Of a stretch of 64,000 bases of DNA, positions 63,605 to 64,000 are shown piece after piece (positions within the stretch are counted from its first letter, which is position 1; each line of letters starts with the position of its first letter). The DNA comes from Neoarius graeffei (taxonomy: Eukaryota > Chordata > Actinopteri > Siluriformes > Ariidae): NCBI RefSeq assembly GCF_027579695.1, contig NC_083583.1, forward strand, positions 2,263,625 to 2,327,624, read 5' to 3'. The notes under the pieces are model-generated. The model did not search any database. It saw nothing but the letters and a program-made list of their open reading frames with translations, and had not been told where the DNA came from. A program made the translations under genes and the position numbers.

Positions 63605-64000
63605 TGCAGAGCATGTTTTAAGGAGTTTCCACTAGGAGACCAACTGGTCTGGGCAATACAATCACAGGCCCCAGAGTCCATGCGGCTGCACCGCCGCGGC
63701 ATATTCTGTGATGCAAAGTGGTTCACCAATCACCATCCAGACAAACACACTACAGTGACTACACAGCTATCAGGAGCAATTACCAAGCGCAAATGTGATG
63801 TCAAAGACACTCAAAGTTACACAGTAATGACATCGGATTCTGACGTCAGCCGTCTCAGTAACCAAATTTTAGTTTTGTTTTTCTTAACCAACATGATCTT
63901 GTGTGTATAACATAGATCTTCGTTTTCCTTGTTAAATGTATACTTACATGGTACTTGGTTAATTAATTGCAACTGATTGAACCAAATGATAAGACATAAC
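63605..64000. other. ripk2 intron, nothing recognised
   Basis: No splice-framed coding segment of the ripk2 kinase domain was found up to the end of the window. Confidence 0.4.

Noticed and set aside
63605-64000. Further ripk2 kinase exon near the window end
   Set aside because: No minus-strand segment with kinase motifs and matching splice phase was found.

Overview
This is vertebrate nuclear DNA, almost certainly from a ray-finned fish. It holds two spliced host genes with GT-AG introns. It is packed with teleost-type mobile elements (Tc1-like, hAT, Harbinger, tRNA-SINEs of the AFC kind, L2/RTE/Tx1 LINEs, an endogenous retrovirus) and long CA/TG microsatellites. The abundance of these particular SINE and MITE families would fit a catfish or relative, but species cannot be fixed from the window.

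Host genes. (1) 473-16274, minus strand: slc7a6 (y+LAT2-type amino-acid exchanger). All nine coding exons could be placed; their phases join without a break into a 498-residue protein. (2) 51709-63474, minus strand: the 3' part of ripk2, covering the end of the kinase domain, the intermediate region and the C-terminal CARD, in six exons. The kinase N-lobe lies beyond 64000. No other convincing host gene was found; a THAP-domain ORF at 61567-61884 in a ripk2 intron looks like a transposon-type exon or a small orphan gene.

Repeat layout. 1.8-6.4 kb (last slc7a6 intron): a Tc1-like element holding at least six later insertions, several with target duplications. 13.4-14.9 kb: a ZBED-type hAT in slc7a6 intron 1. 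17.9-28.0 kb: a Tc1/IS630-superfamily transposon with intact terminal inverted repeats, split by a 6.7-kb endogenous retrovirus (19081-25782), a SINE and a Harbinger MITE. The retrovirus has identical 405-bp LTRs, a gag-UAG-pol layout, a tRNA-Trp primer site and only a stub of env. 29.5-42.4 kb: a Tx1-like LINE with 40-bp promoter-like monomers, broken up by an LTR element with a PNMA-like gag, a hAT, a probable solo LTR, a non-LTR retrotransposon with a 1067-codon ORF and an 83-bp target duplication, and another hAT. 42.9-44.5 kb: a nearly complete Tc1 element. 48.1-50.8 kb: an RTE-like LINE, with truncated relatives at 0.7-1.3 and 7.9-8.6 kb. 53.3-54.9 kb: an L2-type LINE. 58.5-60.2 kb: a TTF-zinc-finger hAT inside a ripk2 intron.

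The window is therefore two ordinary genes whose introns have been greatly expanded by layered transposition. The most informative content is the young retrovirus, the datable nests, and the places where repeats touch exon borders (slc7a6 exon 1 acceptor and exon 3 donor).
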